Source: Haplosporangium gracile (Eukaryota; Mortierellomycota; Mortierellomycetes; Mortierellales; Mortierellaceae). Taken from it: a stretch of 24,086 bases of DNA. Under the pieces are notes generated by a model. That model made no database searches. It had not been told where the DNA came from and saw nothing but the letters and a program-made list of their open reading frames with translations. The number at the start of each line of letters is the position of its first letter. The stretch's first letter is position 1. The position numbers and the translations under genes were made by a program. Location of the stretch: contig JAAAUF010000648.1 in assembly GCA_015499985.1 (NCBI GenBank), positions 1 through 24,086 of the forward strand, written 5' to 3'. Positions 18,477 through 24,086 of this stretch are shown here, piece by piece.

Positions 18477-21400
18477 ATGCCGTTAACTTTCAGCGTTCAA
18501 GACCCCTGGACGTCCACTCTTCGCCCTTCGCATAGGAGCGGTTTGTGTGGACAAGGGAAAGCATGGGTACTACAGACGACTGAAGTCGGCCACTCTGAAC
18601 GTGTACGTCCTACTGTTTTTAGTTGGTTGACTAGTCTGATGAGTTTTGTATTCCCCCCTATTATCATATCCGTGTAGGACCCTATAAGTCCTGATCGATT
18701 CGATCTCTCGCTTTGCCTCGAATTCAGGTACGATCAAACGTGTAACCAGTGTGATCAGTGTGATCAGATCAGTACACTTTATTTGTCTCAGATGTCCCTG
18801 CAATGCTCTTGCTAAAACCTATTTTTGCCACGCTACAAAGTATGCTCCTAGGACTGGCATCGACTTTGACCGCAGTCATGTTTGTCCATCGGTGGTTCTA
18901 TCTGCGGAGGAACTGTATCCCTCATGGGCTGGGAAGAACCCGTTGGATCTACTGGCCGACTCAGCTCTTCATGGCTGCTGCAGGCTTGCTGGCGTTTGTT
19001 GGCGCAGTCCTTGACGGAAGAGACCAGGACGGCGCGTCATTTGCCTCTACATTTGGATACCTTTCTTTCTCCGTTGCATGGGTAATGAAACCCCTTTGCT
19101 TTTGTTGATGCGTTAATGTGTAAGCAGGACAAAGTTCTCATCGAAGCACATTTTGGTTCAACGTAGTGTGTCGCGGTCCTACTGAATCGAGAGGAACATC
19201 GTTACACGATCCGCTCATCTGACAGGATCCTCTCATTCTACCTCTGGTCTATCCTTACACTTTCGTTGGTCATCCACACCCTCATTGATCTCGAGTTGAC
19301 AGCCGATTCTCGATTTGTGGTGACCGTAGCCATGTCAATCTGTATTGTCCTCGGGCTTCTTGTCGAAGCATGGCCAAGAGGATCTACCAGGGTCCAGAGA
19401 CAAAGCGGAGCGAGTCCGTACGACAAGGCCAACCTCCTCTCCCGGGTGACAATCTTGTACTTCCAGCCACTCGTCTCACTTGCGGTCCAGAGGACTATCA
19501 TCCCTGATGATATTCTGAATCAAATGCCCGGTTGGATGAGGGATAAAACTGAGTGGGAACGACTTGAAAGTGAATGGAACAAGAATGTTTCCTCCTCGTC
19601 CTCCTCATCGCTGATGCTCACGGTCTTTTGGCTCCAGGCGTGGAGTATTGCGCCTATGTATTTGTTGAGAGTGCTCGCGTCCTGTCTGATGTTCACCATT
19701 CCCATACTGCTCAGCCGTCTACTTGAGTCTTTGCAGGAGGCTCATGTGCACGGTCAAACAAGGAGAAATCTTATGTATGGGTTAGCCTTGGCGGGTACAA
19801 TGTTTGCTGCGGCATTTGCTGGGGCGATTCTAAAGGGAGTGGTTCGACAAAAATTAACCATGCAAAGTCTGCAGACCAAAGTTGCCCTCACAGGAATGAT
19901 CTACAAGAAGACGTTGAAGCTGAGTCCCGGGGCAAGGAGCAAGTCAACCACTGGGGAGATTGTGAACCACATGTCGGTTGATGCAGATGTCTGGCAGGAA
20001 GGGCTCTATCAAATGAGCAGCTGGTGTTCTTTGCCCATCGAAATTGGTGCTGCGATGTGGCTCTGTAAGTACATCTGTCCCTTTGTTGCTTACAGTTTTT
20101 CGTTTACAGCATTGCAGTGATCTATATTGACGACCGTTTATCTGACATGTTAGTGTATGGATTGCTTGGTTGGAGTTCCTTTGCAAGCATTGCCGCTCTG
20201 TTACTAGTCACCCCTCTACAGGTCTGGCGCTCGCGAGTTTACAACGGAATGCTTAAGGACAAACTCATGGTCATGGACGAACGTGTCCGTCTCACCACCG
20301 AGATCCTGACCGCGATTAAGGTTGTCAAGCTCTACGGGTGGGAATTAGCCTTCAAGCAGAGAATCATGGAAGTCCGAGACCGAGAGCTGGTAGCCCTAAA
20401 GAGACTTGGAGCAATCTTTGCGATTATGTCGATCGTCTTTACCTCTGCCACGCTGATCATGTCCTTGATGACGCTATCAATCTATGCTGCCTGGGGCGGA
20501 GAAGGATTCTCGCAAGGTCAGTTAACACCCCAGACGGTTTTTGTGAGCATGACTCTGTTTACGATGCTGAAGACGCCTATCGGTGAGCTTAGCGAGACGG
20601 TGACGGATACGATTAAGGTGATTGTTGGCAGCAACCGTATCAAACAGTTCTTATTACTCGAGGAGATCGAGGAGTCGAGTGTTTCAAGAGATCCTGAGGT
20701 GCCCGTGGATCCTACCTTTCTTTTGATCGTGATCGAGAACGCCTCATTTTCTTGGACCAAGCAACCTACTACCATTGCTTCTGCCGACCTTTGCCTAGAA
20801 GATGGTTTGGATGACGCGTCGCAACCTTTCCTGCAGCCTTCAGAGCAGCAAAATGGAGAAGAACCGACTACCACCAACTGGAGGCCAACACTTCGACACA
20901 TTCAACTATCAATGACTAAGGGGTCTCTCACTGCCGTTGTCGGACGAGTTGGTCAAGGAAAGTCGTCTCTGTTGAGCGCGATCTTGGGAGAAATGTACAC
21001 CCTCCAAGGACGCGTCTCCGTCCGCGGTCGGGTTGCCTATGTACCACAACATGCCTGGATCCTTAATGCGTCGGTCAAAGACAACATTCTCTTTGGGCAA
21101 CCCTACGATGAGTCTCGATACTTTAAGATCCTGTACTCTGCAGGATTGGAACCTGACTTGGCGATCCTTCCAGCGGGAGACATGACCGAAATTGGAGAGC
21201 GGGGTATCAACTTGTCGGGCGGACAGAAGCAGAGGGTCTCCTTGGCCCGCGCGGCATACGCGGATGCAGATGTCTATCTTTTGGATGATCCGTTGAGCGC
21301 CGTCGATGCGCATGTCGATAGACACCTTTGGAAACACCTGCTGGGGCCTTCGGGAATACTGAAGGACAAGACCAGGATCCTTGTAACGCATGGGATCCAT

Positions 21401-23733
21401 CACTTGAAGGAGGTGGATAAGGTTGTATTGGTCAAGGACGGGGAGGTTGCTGAGCATGGGACATATCGAGAGTTGATGATCGGGAGGAGCGTCTTTTACC
21501 AGCTCATCAAGGAGTATTCCATTAGCCATCGCAAGGCTGCTGCTCGGAAGGATATAAAAAATATGGTCGGAGCTACTGTGACAGGGGCGGCAGGGATGGA
21601 CAAGGTTGATTCTACATCTGACGGCCTCACAGCTGCACAGGCTGAGGAGTCTGCTTCCAGCTCGGACTTGGATGATGAGTCGAGTCTTGCTGCGACGATT
21701 GGGCTGACAGAAGAGACAGTCTTTCCGAACAACGACAACAAGAAGACTGCGTCCGATGGCAAGCTTGTAAAGGCCGAGAAAATCAAGGAGGGAGCGGTTG
21801 ATTTCACCATCAGCCTTGCCTATATCCGTGCAGCGTAAGTTTCCAACCAAATTTTGACGTCTCAATGGTGCACAATGCAACATTGCCAATCTCATGCTAT
21901 TTCGCTTTCTAATGACTTAGGACATACAAGCTTGCGGGGCTAGTGGTTTTGTTCCATGTCGCCTCGTATGGTAGTCTGGTGGCGACCAACCTCTGGCTCA
22001 AGTACTGGATCCAGAACGACGGCAGCGAGAGCAGCCCCGACAACCACCTGGCTGGAAGAAAAGGAATGTCACTCAAGATGTTTATTGGAGTCTTCACGAT
22101 CCTGACGGTAGTCTACGTCTTGAGCTGTATCGTTACGGTGTACGTCGGTTTTGCCGTCGCCCGAATCCGCGCCTCCTTCATCCTCCACAGAGACCTAATC
22201 TCCAAGATCTTTCGCCTCCCTTGCTCTTTCTTTGACACCACTCCTTTGGGCCGGATCATTAACCGAGTCTCGAGTGACTTGCAAGGTGTCGACGACAGGC
22301 TACCCTGGGCGATCGATGAGGTGATCTATTGGGGAGTGCGCCTCACTGCCAATGTAATTATCATATCTCTCTCGACACCAATGTTCTTGGTCGCCTTGCC
22401 GGTCTTTGTTGTGGCTGTTGCGGTGATCCAAAAGTACTACCTGGCATCTTCAAGAGCTGTCAAGCGGATCTTCCATGTCTCAAAGTCACCTGTCTTTCAG
22501 AGCTTTAATGAGACGCTAGGCGGAGTTACGACGATCCGAGCGATGGGCCTTCAGGAACGGTTCAAGGCGGAGAATATGGGTCTGCTATTGACACATGTGA
22601 ATGCCCACGTCGCCTACACATACTGTATCCGATGGGTCGAGGTTCGGTTGCAGTCTCTGTCGGCGGTTGTAATCCTGGTCGTGGCAGGTGGGTTTGTAAT
22701 CTCTGCGGGTAAAGCTTTGGATCCGGCGACGGCGGGTCTGGCATTGAGCTTTACATTGTCGATTACGCAAGAAATCACTTATCTGGTGCGGAACTATTGC
22801 GAGACGCAGAACATGTTGGTCTCTGTTGAACGCATGCGTGAGTATGCCGATATGGATACCGAGGCGCCCGAGACTCTGCCGTTGGATCCGAGAGTGGAAG
22901 CTGCTGCCGCATGGCCTCCCAAGCATGGAGCGATTGAGTTTGTGAACTATTCGACGAGGTATCGCGAAGGGTTGAATTTGGTCCTGAGGAATGTGTCGTT
23001 TAAGGTTGGGGCTGGAGAGAAGGTTGGAATTGTTGGCCGGACAGGGGCAGGAAAGTCGTCCCTTACTCTTGCCCTTTTCAGGATGATCGAAGCCGCCAAC
23101 GGTCCATGGGTCCACCCCAACAACAGCACTGAAGGTAGCGAGGGGACAGAAGAAGAGGAAGACGACAACGTTGTCGGGAAGATCATGATTGATGGGATCG
23201 ACGTTTCGACATTGGGATTGACAGATCTTCGTCGTGCTTTGGCCATCATCCCTCAGGACCCGATCCTCTTTGCAGGTACCATCCGCGACAACCTTGATCC
23301 TTTCCAAGAGCACTGTGACGCCCACCTCTGGGAAGCCCTGGACCGCGCTCATCTCAAGTCCTATATCCAGACACTCCCTGGCGGACTCTCCTGCGAGGTG
23401 ATTTCGAACGGCGAGAATTTTTCAGTTGGCCAACGGTCCTTGATCTGTCTCGGCCGCGCACTGTTACGGAAGACCAAGATCTTGGTGTTGGATGAAGCCA
23501 CGTCGGCCGTGGATATCGAAACAGACGAGTTGATCCAAAAGACGATCCGGGAACAGTTCAAGGACAGGACCTTGTTGACGATTGCACATCGGATCAAAAC
23601 TGTGATGGACTCGGACAAGATATTGGTGTTGGAGCAAGGGCGCGTGGTTGAGTTTGAGAGTCCTCAGGTGTTGTTGGCTCGGAAGGACAAGTCTTTGTTC
23701 TATCGCTTGGCCGAGCAATCTAGCGAAGTTTGA
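18477..23733 (+). CDS. ABCC/MRP-type full-length ABC transporter
   Basis: Exports organic anions or glutathione conjugates, probably at the vacuolar or plasma membrane (inferred from Ycf1/MRP relatives). Preferred exons: 18477-18566, 18678-18741, 18792-19081, 19167-20064, 20118-21834, 21921-23733; 1,623 residues. Residues ~1-200 form an MRP-style TMD0 starting LCGQGKAW/DPISPDRFDLSLCLEF, then AW..CVAVLLNREEHRY. TMD1 follows (STTGEIVNHMSVDADVW, TAIKVVKLYGWE). NBD1: Walker A GRVGQGKSS near 723, YVPQHAWI, signature LSGGQKQRVSLARA near 813, Walker B VYLLDD, VTHGIHHL. TMD2 follows. NBD2: Walker A GRTGAGKSS near 1392, IIPQDPILFAGTIRDNLDPF, signature FSVGQRSL near 1520, Walker B ILVLDEATSAVD, IAHR. 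NBD1 carries Asp where NBD2 has the catalytic Glu, the usual ABCC asymmetry. Acidic inserts occur before NBD1's Walker A and after NBD2's. The first two introns (18567-18677; 18742-18791, 50 nt) are the least certain. Confidence 0.94.
20065..20117 (+). other. 53-nt intron of the ABCC gene
   Basis: CTCT/GTAAGT to TTGCAG/TG joins AMWL to LIYIDDRLSD in phase 1. It shows that very short introns are tolerated here, which supports the 50-nt and 59-nt introns proposed elsewhere in the window. Confidence 0.88.
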
Positions 23734-24033
23734 AAAATTTAATGAACGAAGAGGCAACCAGCGGATAAGGCTATCTTGCCAAAATAAACAAACTAAACAA
23801 TTGAATAACATAGAAATACCAGCTAAACGTCCATTGACCACCACCTAAATTGCTGATGCCAAACGTATTCACTGATCAGAAGCATACTGCAAAAACAATA
23901 GCGAAGATGTCAACGCAAAATAATAAGGAAATTATAGGTTTCTTTAATACACAGAAAAAAAAGATGGGATATGCAGAGTTGAATGAAAGAAAAAATACAA
24001 ATGGAGAAGGCACTAGAGTGACACAGCAGAGAT
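23734..24033. other. Intergenic spacer after the ABCC gene
   Basis: A 300-bp A-rich spacer between two convergent stop codons. AATAAA-like strings occur (for example AAAATAAAC near 23780), suitable as polyadenylation signals for the transporter. No gene seen. Confidence 0.6.
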
Positions 24034-24086
24034 TTACTTGGAGCGGACGTACTTTCCGACAACCAAGGCGTGGTCTCTCTCGAAGG
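24034..24086 (-). CDS. C-terminal fragment of an unidentified protein
   Basis: The minus strand reads FERDHALVVGKYVRSK then TAA, running off the right edge. Sixteen codons are too few to name a family. The basic, well-structured ending and the convergent position after the transporter make a real C-terminus plausible. It could instead be chance. Confidence 0.45.
   Translation of the reverse strand, partial: FERDHALVVGKYVRSK

Noticed and set aside
20909..21895. 328-codon minus-strand frame inside the ABC transporter
   Set aside because: It is the complement of NBD1, whose Walker A, signature and Walker B motifs fix the + strand as coding.

Overview
The window looks like nuclear DNA from an intron-rich fungus. 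Introns are mostly 50-130 nt with GTAAG-type donors, and polyglutamine and low-complexity tracts are common. My best guess is an early-diverging, Mortierella-like Mucoromycota species. That rests on a TKL-like kinase with an H-x-D-L-H-S-x-N catalytic loop joined to ankyrin repeats, and on the overall gene style. It is inference, not a database match. No mobile element, rRNA, tRNA or CRISPR array was found.

Layout. (1) 1-3364 (+): 3' part of a LIM-domain-binding transcription cofactor (LDB/SEUSS/PtaB/Adn1 family), seven visible exons, open at the left edge in a long CAA/CAG tract. (2) 3365-4399: non-coding, with a T20 run, a TG repeat and an ~80-bp CT microsatellite. (3) 4400-8346 (+): protein kinase with C-terminal ankyrin repeats and a 1,069-nt first intron holding two perfect inverted repeats. 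(4) 8511-15331 (-): long coiled-coil, Ser-rich protein, convergent with the kinase. Its 5' exons are spread across ~3.4 kb of purine/pyrimidine-asymmetric sequence that hides a 28-nt exon. (5) 15332-16340: non-coding. (6) 16341-17582 (-): mitochondrial pyruvate carrier subunit MPC1 in five exons, two of them only 4 nt and 16 nt. (7) 17583-18476: divergent intergenic region. (8) 18477-23733 (+): full-length ABCC/MRP-type ABC transporter in six exons. (9) 24034-24086 (-): last 16 codons of an unidentified gene.

The genes are unrelated housekeeping, regulatory and transport functions. Nothing suggests an operon or a biosynthetic cluster. The strongest unusual signal is gene architecture. Three of the five main genes need very small exons (4, 15, 16 and 28 nt) to stay in frame, and the MPC1 4-nt microexon restores a highly conserved Ser-Thr pair. 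Exon models were built by hand from splice motifs, reading phase and family knowledge; transcript data were not available.
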